Below, in pieces: positions 8,987 through 18,409 of a stretch of 42,377 nucleotides of DNA. The notes below the pieces were generated by a model. That model did not search any database, was not told the DNA's origin, and worked only from the letters and a program-made list of their open reading frames with translations. Origin of the DNA: Candidatus Contendibacter odensensis (GTDB lineage: Bacteria; Pseudomonadota; Gammaproteobacteria; Competibacterales; Competibacteraceae); assembly GCA_002747185.1 (NCBI GenBank), contig PDTV01000011.1:70216-112592 (forward strand). The letters run 5' to 3'. Numbering within the stretch: position 1 is the first letter of the stretch; the number at the start of each line of letters is the position of its first letter. The translations under genes were made by a program, and so were the position numbers.

Positions 8987-9754
8987 ATGAATATCGATAA
9001 CCACGTCTTTTTAGTTACTGGCGGTGCTTCCGGTCTCGGCGCAGCCACTGCAAGTACACTGATCGCCACAGGTGGCAAAGTAGCCATTGCTGATATCAAT
9101 CGGGATGCTGGCGAAGCGCTGGCAAGTGAGTTGGGTTCCAATGCCTGTTTTATCCCTGTCGATATCGGCGATGAAACCCGTGGTGCGGCTGCTATCAGTA
9201 CCCTGCTCAATACATTTGGCACACTTCACGGCTTAATCAATTGTGCAGGCATCGCTCCGGCAGAAAAATTACTCAGCAAGGCTGAGCCCTTCACATTGAG
9301 TACCTTTACCAAGGTCATACAAATTAATCTGGTTGGTGCTTTTAACATGATTCGCCATGCCGCTACCGCAATGGCAAAAAACGAACTTACTGAAACAAAC
9401 GAACGCGGTGTTATCATCAATACAGCATCCATCGCCGCCTTTGAAGGACAAGTCGGGCAAACTGCTTATGCCGCATCCAAAGGTGGTGTAGTTGCCATGA
9501 CGCTCCCGCTGGCCAGAGAGTTAAGCCGTAATGCCATTCGGGTCATGACCATCGCCCCCGGTGTAATGAGAACCCCTATGGTGACGGGTATGTCCCAAGA
9601 CATACAAGACTCGCTAGGCAAGATGATTCCGTTTCCCTCCCGTCCCGGCAAACCCGATGAATTCGCCGACCTCGCCTGCCACATTATCGAAAACACCTAT
9701 TTAAATGGCGAAGTCATTCGGCTAGATGGTGCAATACGCATGGGTTCAAAATAA
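8987..9754 (+). CDS. HSD10-type short-chain 3-hydroxyacyl-CoA dehydrogenase
   Basis: A 255-residue SDR enzyme oxidising 3-hydroxyacyl-CoA, typically 2-methyl-3-hydroxybutyryl-CoA in isoleucine breakdown. It has the cofactor motif TGGASGLG (about 11-18), the NCAG strand motif and the catalytic Ser/Tyr/Lys set in NTASIAAFEGQVGQTAYAAS followed by KGG. The FEGQVGQ stretch, the VMTIAPGVMRTP loop and the C-terminus LNGEVIRLDGAIRM are typical of type II (HSD17B10-like) enzymes rather than FabG or BadH. A ribosome site GGGAG lies about 9 bases before the ATG. It is convergent with liuD and separated by a hairpin. Substrate is inferred. Confidence 0.88.
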   Translation: MNIDNHVFLVTGGASGLGAATASTLIATGGKVAIADINRDAGEALASELGSNACFIPVDIGDETRGAAAISTLLNTFGTLHGLINCAGIAPAEKLLSKAEPFTLSTFTKVIQINLVGAFNMIRHAATAMAKNELTETNERGVIINTASIAAFEGQVGQTAYAASKGGVVAMTLPLARELSRNAIRVMTIAPGVMRTPMVTGMSQDIQDSLGKMIPFPSRPGKPDEFADLACHIIENTYLNGEVIRLDGAIRMGSK

Positions 9755-9757
9755 TTT

Positions 9758-9778
9758 CCCACCCTGAAACAGGGTGGG
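9758..9778. terminator. Short perfect hairpin between convergent genes
   Basis: CCCACCCTG pairs perfectly with CAGGGTGGG around an AAA loop, between the stops of the dehydrogenase gene (plus) and liuD (minus). On the minus strand AAATTATTTT follows; on the plus strand there is no T-run. It probably serves as a terminator, more likely for the minus-strand liu operon. Confidence 0.55.
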
Positions 9779-9804
9779 CCCCAAAACATAGCGGGTTCAA
9801 TGAT

Positions 9805-11820
9805 CTAGCCTGGATCCGCTTCAAATTCAACCAACTCGGCACCATCGCCCACCTGATCCCCCACAGCAAAGCGGAATGACTTCACCACGCCAGCTGCCGG
9901 GGCTGTCAGGGTATGCTCCATTTTCATAGCCTCAAGAATTAATAGCGGTGCACCCTTTGCAACACGCGCTCCCGGCTCGGCAATCAAGGCAATAATACTC
10001 CCTGGCATAGGGGCCAATAACCCACCTTCGGAACCACCGCCCTCACCACCATAATACAGCGGATCAATCCGTGCCAGATGCCAGGCGCGACCATGCAGAA
10101 ACACATGTCGCCGCTCACCGGCCGCAACTACAGTGGCATTCATCCGTAATCCGTCCAGCTCCACCCATAACGTGTTGTCAGCGCCCAGTTCTCCCCGTGC
10201 AAATGTTTCCTGGCCGTCACACTCCAAAAGATAGCCCTGAGTATAACCGCCCCCGGCATAGCGCACATTAACCGCTTTTTCCAGCTCACCTGCACGAAAC
10301 AGCAAGCGACGCTCCGCACGAGAATTGAGCCGCCACCCGTTGCGCAAGTGCCAGGGTGATAATGGGTCCGTATGTCCGGCGGCGACCGCAGCGGCATGAT
10401 CCTGCTCACGTAACAAGGTCGCCAGCGCTGTCACCAGAAAAACATCGCGTTGCGCTGGTGGCTGCCGATCAAACAAAAATTCATGCTCACGCTCAATCAA
10501 ACCGGTATCAAGATCAATGCGTGCAAACGCTGGCGCAGCAACCAATCTTGACAGAAAATCAACATTATTGGCGATTCCTGCGATACGATACTGCGCCAAT
10601 GCTTGCAGCATTCGTGCCCGTGCTTGCTCACGATGGGTATCCCATACAATCAGCTTGGCAATCATTGGATCGTAAAAGGTGCTGATTTCATCGCCTTCTT
10701 CCACGCCGGTATCCACCCGAATATGCAAGCTCTCCTCCGGTGGCGCAAGATGCGTCAACGTCCCACCGGCTGGCAGGAAGTCATTCGCAGGATCTTCAGC
10801 GTAAATGCGTGCTTCCAGTGCATGACCATGAATTTGCAGCTGTTCCCTGGTCAGCGGCAAAGGCTCACCAAAGGCAACCCGTAGCTGCCACTCGACCAGA
10901 TCAACACCCGTAATCATTTCGGTTACAGGATGTTCAATCTGTAGTCGGGTATTCATCTCCATGAAATAGAATTGGCCCTCCGGGGTGACAATAAACTCAA
11001 CCGTACCGGCACCGACATAATCAACAGCCTGCGCCACCACAACCGCCGCTCGCCCCATGGCACTACGTAGCTCAACGGTCATCCCGGGTGCTGGCGCCTC
11101 TTCAAGCACTTTTTGATGACGGCGCTGCACTGAACAATCACGCTCAAACAGATGTAAATAATGGCCGTGGGTATCACCAAAAACTTGCATCTCAATATGA
11201 CGTGACCGGGCCAGGTACTTTTCGATTAATACCTTGGCATCACCAAAAGATGACATCGCCTCCCGCTGGCAGGCAGCCAGTGCACTATCGAACCCGGTGG
11301 TATCCGGTACAATCCGCATACCCTTACCACCACCACCGGCGCTCGCCTTGATTAATACCGGATAGCCAATACCGTCGGCCTGTTCATGCAAAAACCCCGA
11401 TTCCTGATTGCTGCCATGGTAGCCAGGTGTTAATGGAATACCCAATCTAGCCATCAGTGCCCTGGCCGCACTCTTGGAACCCATAATTCGGATGGCTGAC
11501 GCTGACGGGCCGATAAACGTCATGTTCCCGGCAGCACAGGCCTCGGCAAAATCGGCATTTTCCGATAAAAAACCACTGCCGGGATGAATCGCTTGTGCGC
11601 CGGTCTGCTTGGCAGCCGCAATAACGTTGTCAATAACCAGATAGCTTTCCCTGGGCGCTGACGGCCCAATCAAAACCGCTTCATCCGCCAGACGGACATG
11701 GCGCGCATCGGCATCCACATCGGAATACACAGCAACAGTCGCGATCCCCAGGCGCTGCGCCGTCTTGATTACGCGACAGGCAATCTCACCCCGATTGGCA
11801 ATCAATATCTTCTGAAACAA
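9805..11820 (-). CDS. liuD: Methylcrotonyl-CoA carboxylase, biotin-carrying alpha subunit
   Basis: The biotin carboxylase/carrier half of 3-methylcrotonyl-CoA carboxylase, 671 residues, usual size. The order is a biotin carboxylase domain (FQKILIANRGEIACRVI at the start, glycine-rich ATP-grasp loop KASAGGGGKGMRI, FMEMNTRLQIEHPVTE), a linking BT domain, and a C-terminal biotinyl domain with EAMKMEH (biotin Lys633). Leucine pathway: carboxylates 3-methylcrotonyl-CoA with LiuB. The start appears to be TTG at 11820, since the family begins MFxKILIANRG and no ATG or GTG is nearby; GGGG lies about 12 bases upstream. It is the last gene of liuA-B-C-D, 37 bases after liuC. Confidence 0.95.
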   Translation of the reverse strand: MFQKILIANRGEIACRVIKTAQRLGIATVAVYSDVDADARHVRLADEAVLIGPSAPRESYLVIDNVIAAAKQTGAQAIHPGSGFLSENADFAEACAAGNMTFIGPSASAIRIMGSKSAARALMARLGIPLTPGYHGSNQESGFLHEQADGIGYPVLIKASAGGGGKGMRIVPDTTGFDSALAACQREAMSSFGDAKVLIEKYLARSRHIEMQVFGDTHGHYLHLFERDCSVQRRHQKVLEEAPAPGMTVELRSAMGRAAVVVAQAVDYVGAGTVEFIVTPEGQFYFMEMNTRLQIEHPVTEMITGVDLVEWQLRVAFGEPLPLTREQLQIHGHALEARIYAEDPANDFLPAGGTLTHLAPPEESLHIRVDTGVEEGDEISTFYDPMIAKLIVWDTHREQARARMLQALAQYRIAGIANNVDFLSRLVAAPAFARIDLDTGLIEREHEFLFDRQPPAQRDVFLVTALATLLREQDHAAAVAAGHTDPLSPWHLRNGWRLNSRAERRLLFRAGELEKAVNVRYAGGGYTQGYLLECDGQETFARGELGADNTLWVELDGLRMNATVVAAGERRHVFLHGRAWHLARIDPLYYGGEGGGSEGGLLAPMPGSIIALIAEPGARVAKGAPLLILEAMKMEHTLTAPAAGVVKSFRFAVGDQVGDGAELVEFEADPG

Positions 11821-11857
11821 TTGGATTATACCCCGATCCAGGTGGGCTGAATCTCGA

Positions 11858-12640
11858 TCAGATCCAGGCAGGCGGCCGCTTTTCCAGAAAAGCGCCCAAT
11901 CCTTCTCGGGCTTCCGGTGTGGCGCGTAAATCCGCGATTAATTGTGCCGTTTCCTCTACCAGCACATCATCAACAGGCTGGTGTGCGACGGTCCGAACCA
12001 GTGCCTTCGATGCGGCTTGCGCACAAGGCCCGCCCTGCAACAATACCTGCACCAGCTCAGCAATTTTGGCATCCAGCGCTTCCAGCGCCACAGCCTCATG
12101 CGCCAATCCAAGCTCTACAGCACGCGCTGCGCTCATCCGCTCTGCGGTCTGAAAATAACGACTGGCCTGTCGTGCACCGATAGCACGAATCACATAAGGG
12201 CTAATGGTTGCCGGTGCGATCCCCAGGCGCACCTCCGAGGTCGCAAAAACAGCGCCGGTGGCTGCCACGCAGATATCACAGGCAGCGGCCAATCCCAGAC
12301 CACCGCCAAGCGCCGCACCGTGGACACGGGCAATGGTCGGCTTGGGTAGCTCCGCCAATAGCCGTAACATCCGGGCAAGCCGACCGGCATCATCCCGATT
12401 ACCGGCAACCGTTGCTTGTCCAGCCGCTTTCATCCAGTTCAAATCGGCACCGGCAGAAAAACTTTTGCCACGACCGGCGAGAACCACGACCCGCACCGTG
12501 TCATCGGTCGCCAATTCGTGAAATGCAGCACTTAATTCGGCGATCACATCCGCATTAAAGGCATTGTGCACTTGGGGGCGATTCATCCATAGCGTGGCTA
12601 CACGATGATCACGCCAGATTTCAAGGGTTTGGTATACCAT
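11858..12640 (-). CDS. liuC: 3-Methylglutaconyl-CoA hydratase
   Basis: Enoyl-CoA hydratase/isomerase (crotonase) family, 260 residues, converting 3-methylglutaconyl-CoA to HMG-CoA. The oxyanion-hole segments SFSAGADLNWMK and HGAALGGGLGLAAACDI are present, as is the RLGIAPATISPYV motif typical of LiuC/GnyH. It lies between liuB and liuD, which fixes its role. An ATG at 12649 sits directly against the GGGAG ribosome site, whereas the ATG at 12640 (MVYQTLEIWRDH) is spaced 9 bases from it and is preferred. The protein would be three residues longer with the other start. Confidence 0.92.
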   Translation of the reverse strand: MVYQTLEIWRDHRVATLWMNRPQVHNAFNADVIAELSAAFHELATDDTVRVVVLAGRGKSFSAGADLNWMKAAGQATVAGNRDDAGRLARMLRLLAELPKPTIARVHGAALGGGLGLAAACDICVAATGAVFATSEVRLGIAPATISPYVIRAIGARQASRYFQTAERMSAARAVELGLAHEAVALEALDAKIAELVQVLLQGGPCAQAASKALVRTVAHQPVDDVLVEETAQLIADLRATPEAREGLGAFLEKRPPAWI

Positions 12641-12680
12641 GCTCAACATCTCCCGATTCTGCTTGTTTCATCGAACGGTC

Positions 12681-14288
12681 TTACATGCGGAACAGGCCAA
12701 ACCGGGTGGGATTAATCGGAGCATTAAGCGCGGCCGACAATGACAACCCGAGAATCCGGCGGCTTTGGGCAGGATCAACCACGCCGTCATCCCACAACCG
12801 GGCCGTGGCATAATACGGATGGCCCTGCCATTCATACTGCTCACGAATAGGCGCCTTAAACGCTTCCTCCTCCGCAGTGCTCCACGTCCCCCCCCTGGAT
12901 TCAATATTGTCGCGGTTAACCGTTGCCAACACACTGGCGGCCTGCTCACCACCCATCACTGAAATGCGGCTGTTTGGCCACATCCATAAAAAGCGCGGTG
13001 AATAGGCGCGACCACACATTCCATAATTACCTGCACCAAAACTGCCACCAATCAGCATGGTGATTTTCGGCACCTCAACGGTCGAGACGGCAGTCACCAT
13101 CTTGGCACCATCCTTGGCAATACCATTATTTTCATACTTGCGCCCAACCATAAAGCCGGTAATGTTTTGCAAAAACAGCAACGGGATACCACGTTGCCCG
13201 CATAACTCGATAAAATGCGCACCCTTTTGTGCTGATTCACCAAACAGAATACCGTTATTGGCAATAACCCCTACCGGATAACCACAAAGCTGGGCAAAAC
13301 CGGTCACCAGCGTTGTGCCATATCGGGCTTTAAACTCATCAAAACGCGAACCGTCAACGATCCGGGCAATAACCTCGCGCACGTCATACGGCTTGCGGGT
13401 ATCGGTGGGCAGGATACCGTAGATTTCTTCCGGGTCGTAAATCGGCTCATCGCCATTGCCGAATGCCAGATTCACAGGTTTGATACGATTCAGGTTGGCC
13501 AGAATCCGTCGGGCGATATACAAGGCATGGGCATCATTTTCAGCCAAATGATCAGCAACACCCGACAAACGGGTATGAACATCCCCACCTCCCAGATCTT
13601 CAGCCGTCACTACTTCACCGGTAGCGGCTTTGACCAGCGGTGGCCCGCCCAGAAAAATCGTGCCCTGATTTTTGACAATAACCGTCTCATCGGACATCGC
13701 CGGTACATAAGCGCCACCCGCCGTGCAAAACCCCATCACAACCGCAATCTGTGGAATACCTTTGGCCGACATCTGCGCTTGATTGTAAAAAATACGGCCA
13801 AAGTGGTCGCGGTCAGGAAAGACCTCGTCTTGTTTGGGCAAAAAAGCGCCACCGGAATCGACCAGATAGACACAAGGCAAATGATTTTTTTCGGCAATCT
13901 CCTGGGCGCGCAGATGTTTTTTAACGGTCATCGGATAATACGTCCCTCCCTTAACCGTCGCATCATTGGCAATAATCATGCATTCGCCACCCTGAACACG
14001 ACCAATACCGGCGATGACACCTGCTGCGGGGGCCTGATTGTCGTACATACCGTAAGCTGCCATTTGACCAACTTCGAGAAACGGTGTACCCGGGTCAAGC
14101 AGATGATTAACCCGTTCCCGTGGTAACAACTTACCTCGTGAGGTGTGCTTTTGGCGTGCCTTTTCACCGCCACCCAAAGCGATTTGTGCGATTTTCTCGC
14201 GCAAGTCGGCAACCAGTGACCGCATGGCCACTGCATTCGCCTCAAATTCAGGCGAGCGGATATTAATCCGGGATTTAATAGTACTCAT
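12681..14288 (-). CDS. liuB: Methylcrotonyl-CoA carboxylase, carboxyltransferase beta subunit
   Basis: A 535-residue carboxyltransferase subunit that pairs with LiuD. Diagnostic stretches are [72 protein letters not shown] and [20 protein letters not shown], ending GLFRM as in Pseudomonas LiuB. The start is taken at the ATG 14288 ([19 protein letters not shown]), where family homology begins. A GTG 10 codons upstream in frame is possible, but neither start has a good ribosome site. It lies second in the operon, 42 bases after liuA. Confidence 0.95.
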   Translation of the reverse strand: MSTIKSRINIRSPEFEANAVAMRSLVADLREKIAQIALGGGEKARQKHTSRGKLLPRERVNHLLDPGTPFLEVGQMAAYGMYDNQAPAAGVIAGIGRVQGGECMIIANDATVKGGTYYPMTVKKHLRAQEIAEKNHLPCVYLVDSGGAFLPKQDEVFPDRDHFGRIFYNQAQMSAKGIPQIAVVMGFCTAGGAYVPAMSDETVIVKNQGTIFLGGPPLVKAATGEVVTAEDLGGGDVHTRLSGVADHLAENDAHALYIARRILANLNRIKPVNLAFGNGDEPIYDPEEIYGILPTDTRKPYDVREVIARIVDGSRFDEFKARYGTTLVTGFAQLCGYPVGVIANNGILFGESAQKGAHFIELCGQRGIPLLFLQNITGFMVGRKYENNGIAKDGAKMVTAVSTVEVPKITMLIGGSFGAGNYGMCGRAYSPRFLWMWPNSRISVMGGEQAASVLATVNRDNIESRGGTWSTAEEEAFKAPIREQYEWQGHPYYATARLWDDGVVDPAQSRRILGLSLSAALNAPINPTRFGLFRM

Positions 14289-14330
14289 GGTCTGTGAGAA
14301 CCGGTCCTTCAGAGGCACAACATTTAACGA

Positions 14331-15500
14331 TCAGGCAGTTTCAGCAAACAGCTCCCGCCCAATCAGCATTCGGCGAATTTCCGAGGTTCCGGCACCAATT
14401 TCGTACAATTTGGCATCTCGCCACAGACGACCTGTAGGATATTCATTAATGTAGCCATTGCCACCCAAAGCCTGAATGGCTTCCCCGGCCATCCAGGTCG
14501 CTTTCTCCGACGCATAGAGAATAACACCGGCTGCATCCTTACGCAGGGTACGGGCATGATCAGCCTGATCACAGGCCTGGCCCACGGCATACACATAAGC
14601 ACGGCAGGCTTGCCAGGTAGTATACATATCGGCCAGCTTGCCTTGCATGAGCTGGAAACCACCAATCGGTACGCCAAACTGTTTACGATCATGCAGATAC
14701 GGCATTACTACGTCCATGCAAGCGGCCATGATGCCCAGCGGCCCTCCAGCCAGTACCGCCCGCTCATAATCCAGGCCGGACATCAGCACCTTGACCCCAT
14801 TACCAACCCCACCGAGCACGTTTTCCTCTGGCACGGCACAATCGTCAAAAAACACCGGATAGGTGTTGGAACCACGCATACCCAGCTTGTCAAGATGGCT
14901 GCCAAAGCTGAGACCTTTAAAATCTTTTTCCACAATAAAGGCAGTAATCCCCCTGGGACCGGCGTTACTATCCGTCTTGGCATAAATCACCAGAGTATCG
15001 GCATCTCCTGCATTGGTAATCCACATCTTGCTACCATTCAAGACATAGTGATCGCCTTTCTTATCGGCACGCAATTTCATGCTCACTACATCGGAACCGG
15101 CGTTGGCTTCCGACATCGCCAATGCCCCAACATGCTCACCGGCCACCAGTTTGGGTAGATATTTATTTTTCTGCCCGGATGTCCCGTTGCGATGAACCTG
15201 GTTAATGCACAGATTGGAACCCGCACCATAAGAAAGACCCACAGCTGAAGAGGCACGTGAAAGCTCTTCCATAACAATGATATGAGCTAGATAGCCCATA
15301 TTAACACCGCCGTATTCTTCACTAACAGTCATTCCCAATAACCCAAGATCACCAAACTTTTTCCACAGATCGGCTGGAAATAGATTATCTTGATCAATCC
15401 GGGCGGCACGAGGTGCGATTTCCTTTTTCGCAAACGCGCAAACCGTATCACGCAGCATCTCAAGGGTTTCGTTCTGATTAAAAAGGCTATGAAACGACAT
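14331..15500 (-). CDS. liuA: Isovaleryl-CoA dehydrogenase
   Basis: An FAD acyl-CoA dehydrogenase of 389 residues, oxidising isovaleryl-CoA to 3-methylcrotonyl-CoA. It has the [16 protein letters not shown] and [19 protein letters not shown]/substrate segments and the C-terminal [20 protein letters not shown] motif. The catalytic base is Glu246 in [13 protein letters not shown]; this position, rather than the usual C-terminal one, is the mark of isovaleryl-CoA dehydrogenases. The frame stays open upstream, but the ATG at 15500 has an ideal GGAGA ribosome site and family homology starts there. First gene of liuA-B-C-D. Two palindromes upstream are candidate operators. Confidence 0.96.
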   Translation of the reverse strand: MSFHSLFNQNETLEMLRDTVCAFAKKEIAPRAARIDQDNLFPADLWKKFGDLGLLGMTVSEEYGGVNMGYLAHIIVMEELSRASSAVGLSYGAGSNLCINQVHRNGTSGQKNKYLPKLVAGEHVGALAMSEANAGSDVVSMKLRADKKGDHYVLNGSKMWITNAGDADTLVIYAKTDSNAGPRGITAFIVEKDFKGLSFGSHLDKLGMRGSNTYPVFFDDCAVPEENVLGGVGNGVKVLMSGLDYERAVLAGGPLGIMAACMDVVMPYLHDRKQFGVPIGGFQLMQGKLADMYTTWQACRAYVYAVGQACDQADHARTLRKDAAGVILYASEKATWMAGEAIQALGGNGYINEYPTGRLWRDAKLYEIGAGTSEIRRMLIGRELFAETA

Positions 15501-15527
15501 ATCTTCTCCTGGTAGGCTGCAACACCT

Positions 15528-15540
15528 GCACAAATTGTGC
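15528..15540. promoter_or_regulatory. Perfect palindrome upstream of liuA (candidate operator)
   Basis: GCACAAATTGTGC is a perfect 6+1+6 palindrome 28 bases upstream of the liuA ATG. Outer arms (GCAACA on the left, TGTTGC on the right) extend the symmetry with a 3-base offset. It could be a dimeric repressor site for the divergent liuA and racemase genes. No regulator gene is in the window. Confidence 0.4.
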
Positions 15541-15571
15541 TGTTGCGGACAGATGCTTGTGTTATAAGGAT

Positions 15572-15589
15572 GTTGGCTAATTATCCAAC
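15572..15589. promoter_or_regulatory. Second palindrome in the liuA/racemase divergent region
   Basis: GTTGGCTAATTATCCAAC is an 18-base palindrome with one mismatched pair, centred on TAATTA, 32 bases beyond the first palindrome. The intergenic gap (15501-15822) holds no gene, so both sites may control the divergent promoters. Function is inferred from symmetry only. Confidence 0.4.
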
Positions 15590-15822
15590 GGCACCACGTA
15601 AAGTCGGCTTTCCCCGTGATAAAATTATTGATTTCTGATGGGCCGGTTCTGAAGAAGATACCATCCCTGCCGGACTCAAATGGCAGCAAGGCCATTAAAG
15701 ATAGACACACTTATAGCCAAACGACCTCAATAAACATTATAACTGATTGTTTTAAAAACCTTTTATCCGAAAAATTGTCGCCCATTTTCTGGAATGACGC
15801 TTTATCTTTGAGGTTAAAACAT

Positions 15823-17001
15823 ATGGGGCCTCTAAAAGGCATCAAGGTCGTTGAATTTGCCGGGCTAGGACCCGTACCGTTTTGTGCAATGCTATTCTCT
15901 GATTTAGGTGCAGACGTGGTGCAAATCAATCGCCCCGCTCGCAGCACAGAATCAGAATTATTCTCCACCAAAAAGAATATCCCTAATCGAGGGCGATGCC
16001 TGATTGAGCTGGATTTAAAATCATCGACCGACCTGGAAACGGCATGGCGCCTGATTGAGCGGGCTGATGTGCTGATTGAGGGCTTTCGACCAAATGTTAT
16101 GGAGCGGCTCGGCCTGGGGCCGATACCCTGTCAGGCACGAAACCCTCGCCTGATTTATGGACGCATGACCGGCTGGGGACAAAGTGGTCCGCTGGCTCAC
16201 ACAGCAGGCCATGATATCAATTATCTGGCACTATCCGGTGCGCTCCATGCCATTGGACGGGCCGATAGCGGCCCCACCCCGCCACTCAATCTGATTGCTG
16301 ATTATGGTGGCGGTGCAATGCTGCTGGCGATCGGCATTCTGGCCGCACTGTATGAGGCTCGTCATTCGGGCCAGGGTCAGGTGGTTGATGCTGCAATGAC
16401 TGATGGCTCAGCCCTGCTAATGGCTGCCATGTATAGCCTGAAAGCCATGAACTACTGGTATGATCAGCGTGAAAGTAATGTCCTTGATGGCGGTGCACAT
16501 TTTTACGACACCTATCAATGTGCCGACGGCAAGTGGCTGGCGGTCGGTTCCATCGAGCCGCAATTTTACCAGCTTCTACTGGAAGGCTGTGATGTCACCG
16601 ATCCCGATCCCCAGCGACAATGGCTACCGACATCGTGGCCGATGATGAAAGAACGCCTGCGAGCAGCATTTCGCCGTAAAACCCGTGATGAATGGTGCGC
16701 ACAATTTGAAAACAGCGATGCGTGTGTCACACCGGTACTGAGTATGGAGGAGGCGCCGAACCACCCGCATAATCAAGCCCGACAAACCTTTGTGACACAT
16801 GATGATTTAGTACAACCGGCACCGGCACCACGATTCAGCCGTACTCCGGCCGAGATTAAAAGCGCACCCGCCACACCCGTTAAAAAAACCGAAGACTGGC
16901 TAGCCGATTGGGGCTTTTCTGACAGTGATATTGCGCACTTTACCGCTCACGGACACTTCCAGGCGGTAACCTGCATGACCCATCATCAGCCAACAATCTA
17001 A
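15823..17001 (+). CDS. Alpha-methylacyl-CoA racemase (CoA-transferase family III)
   Basis: A 392-residue CaiB/BaiF-fold enzyme that interconverts (2R)- and (2S)-2-methylacyl-CoA. The sequence is the racemase type: GIKVVEFAGLGPVPFCAMLF at the N-terminus, IYGRMTGWGQSGPLAHTAGH, then DINYLALSGALHAIGR and PPLNLIADYGGGAM. His120 and Asp150 stand at the positions of the catalytic His126/Asp156 pair of the mycobacterial enzyme. The frame extends upstream to 15616, but homology starts at the ATG 15823, which has GAGG about 10 bases before it. It is divergent from the liu operon, suggesting catabolism of methyl-branched acids alongside leucine. Confidence 0.92.
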   Translation: MGPLKGIKVVEFAGLGPVPFCAMLFSDLGADVVQINRPARSTESELFSTKKNIPNRGRCLIELDLKSSTDLETAWRLIERADVLIEGFRPNVMERLGLGPIPCQARNPRLIYGRMTGWGQSGPLAHTAGHDINYLALSGALHAIGRADSGPTPPLNLIADYGGGAMLLAIGILAALYEARHSGQGQVVDAAMTDGSALLMAAMYSLKAMNYWYDQRESNVLDGGAHFYDTYQCADGKWLAVGSIEPQFYQLLLEGCDVTDPDPQRQWLPTSWPMMKERLRAAFRRKTRDEWCAQFENSDACVTPVLSMEEAPNHPHNQARQTFVTHDDLVQPAPAPRFSRTPAEIKSAPATPVKKTEDWLADWGFSDSDIAHFTAHGHFQAVTCMTHHQPTI

Positions 17002-17363
17002 CCACAATAGCCTTTACCTTACTCCAGGGAGCCCCGCACAATGATTTCTACCCCGGAAAAATCCTGATTTTGTAAAGGACATGTCATTAAACCTGGTAAA
17101 AAACTGACAGTTTCACGCGCCGCTGTTTTGCCTGCAACAATGAAACCCCAACACTTATTGCTACATTGCCAGTCACCATGATACGTCAATCCGATAGCTG
17201 GCGGTTAGCTGCCGGATAATCACTTAAGCCAGAGCAAACCTTAAATACCCCGGACGGGGATTTTATATGGGTCGTTTGACAGAACTCATGATGGATATAA
17301 GAAAAACGTGATGATCCAGTAAAACTGGCCTTTTAAACTGTCAACTCAGGAGTGATGACAGCC
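17002..17363. other. Intergenic gap before the BadI-like gene
   Basis: No gene is supported. A short CCCC-GGAC-GGGG hairpin with ATTTTAT after it (17248-17266) is a weak terminator candidate. TTGACA at 17276 with TATAAG at 17296 are spaced only 14 bases, too short for a confident promoter. Confidence 0.25.
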
Positions 17364-18137
17364 ATGAATTATGAAGACATTCTTTACGAAATCAAAGGTG
17401 GGGTTGCCACAATCACCATCAACCGTCCTGACAAATACAATGCTTTCCGTGCCCGGACCTGTGAGGAAATGATTGATGCCTTCTTAAAGGCGGGCTGGAA
17501 CCGGTCAGTAGGCGTTATTGTGTTAACTGGCGCAGGCCACAAAGCCTTTTGTACTGGCGGCGATCAATCTGCTCATGCTGGACATTATGATGGGCGGGGT
17601 GTTATTGGTTTACCGCTGGAAGAGTTACAAAGTGTTATTCGTGATGTACCGAAACCGGTGATTGCCAAAGTACGCGGCTATGCTGTCGGTGGTGGGCATG
17701 TATTAGCACTACTGTGTGACTTAACTTTGGCAGCAGCATCGGCCAGGTTTGGTCAGGTTGGCCCCAAGGTTGGCTCGGTTGATCCCGGTTTTGGTACGGC
17801 TTACATGGCACGGGTGATTGGTGAAAAGAAAGCACGGGAAGTATGGTATCTCTGTCGCCAGTATACTGCCGCAGAAGCTGTAGAAATGGGGCTAGCCAAC
17901 TGTGCGGTGGCTGATGATGAGCTAGATGCCGAGGTTGACCGTTGGTGTGCAGAAATTCTCGAAAAAAGCCCGACTGCGCTGGAGCTGGCAAAACGTTCTT
18001 TCAATGCCGATACGGCACACATCACCGGCCTGTCATCGCTGGGCTTGAAAGCCGTTAGCCTATTCTACGGTACTGAAGAATCACAGGAAGGTGTTCGGGC
18101 ATTCCAGGAAAAACGCAAGCCAAAGTTTAGGGATTAA
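17364..18137 (+). CDS. BadI-like 2-ketocyclohexanecarboxyl-CoA hydrolase (crotonase family)
   Basis: A 257-residue crotonase-fold enzyme of the BadI/MenB group, marked by FCTGGDQSAHAGHYDGRG, RGYAVGGGHVLALLCDLT, FGQVGPKVGSVDPGFGTAYM, GEKKAREVWYLCRQY and the end EKRKPKFRD. The FCTGGDQS.H.G.YDGRG and GSVDPG stretches match BadI of Rhodopseudomonas, which opens the ring of 2-ketocyclohexanecarboxyl-CoA to pimelyl-CoA, better than MenB, which has GSFDGG. The start is the ATG 17364, 11 bases after AGGAG; the two earlier in-frame starts (GTG 17352, ATG 17355) are too close to that site. No other alicyclic-pathway gene is next to it. The reaction is inferred from signature residues. Confidence 0.82.
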   Translation: MNYEDILYEIKGGVATITINRPDKYNAFRARTCEEMIDAFLKAGWNRSVGVIVLTGAGHKAFCTGGDQSAHAGHYDGRGVIGLPLEELQSVIRDVPKPVIAKVRGYAVGGGHVLALLCDLTLAAASARFGQVGPKVGSVDPGFGTAYMARVIGEKKAREVWYLCRQYTAAEAVEMGLANCAVADDELDAEVDRWCAEILEKSPTALELAKRSFNADTAHITGLSSLGLKAVSLFYGTEESQEGVRAFQEKRKPKFRD

Positions 18138-18164
18138 TTGTCACCTACCTTACCATGCTTATTA

Positions 18165-18180
18165 CCGTCCTTCGGGGCGG
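18165..18180 (+). terminator. UUCG-loop hairpin after the BadI-like gene
   Basis: CCGTCC-TTCG-GGGCGG is a stable 6-bp hairpin (one G-U pair) with a UUCG tetraloop, 28 bases after the stop. No T-run follows, so it may be an RNA 3' end stabiliser rather than a true terminator. Confidence 0.35.
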
Positions 18181-18409
18181 GTAAAGCTGATGTACCGTAC
18201 AGCCCTGCTAAATTTATCGTTATAAAACGACACCGCAAGGGCGGCAATACTTCGTACTCAAACCAGAGCTGATGTTGAAATACAAGCACTCACCATTGTA
18301 TACACATGCTTTGTGAGTACTCTACAACAGAAAAGATGACCTAATCAATCAGCCAGGAAAACTCAAATAAAACATTAAAATTTTACATATTAAAAGTTTA
18401 ATCACTATT

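Noticed and set aside
13527..14126. A 199-codon plus-strand frame opposite liuB
   Set aside because: Antisense shadow of a strongly supported gene, with no family resemblance.
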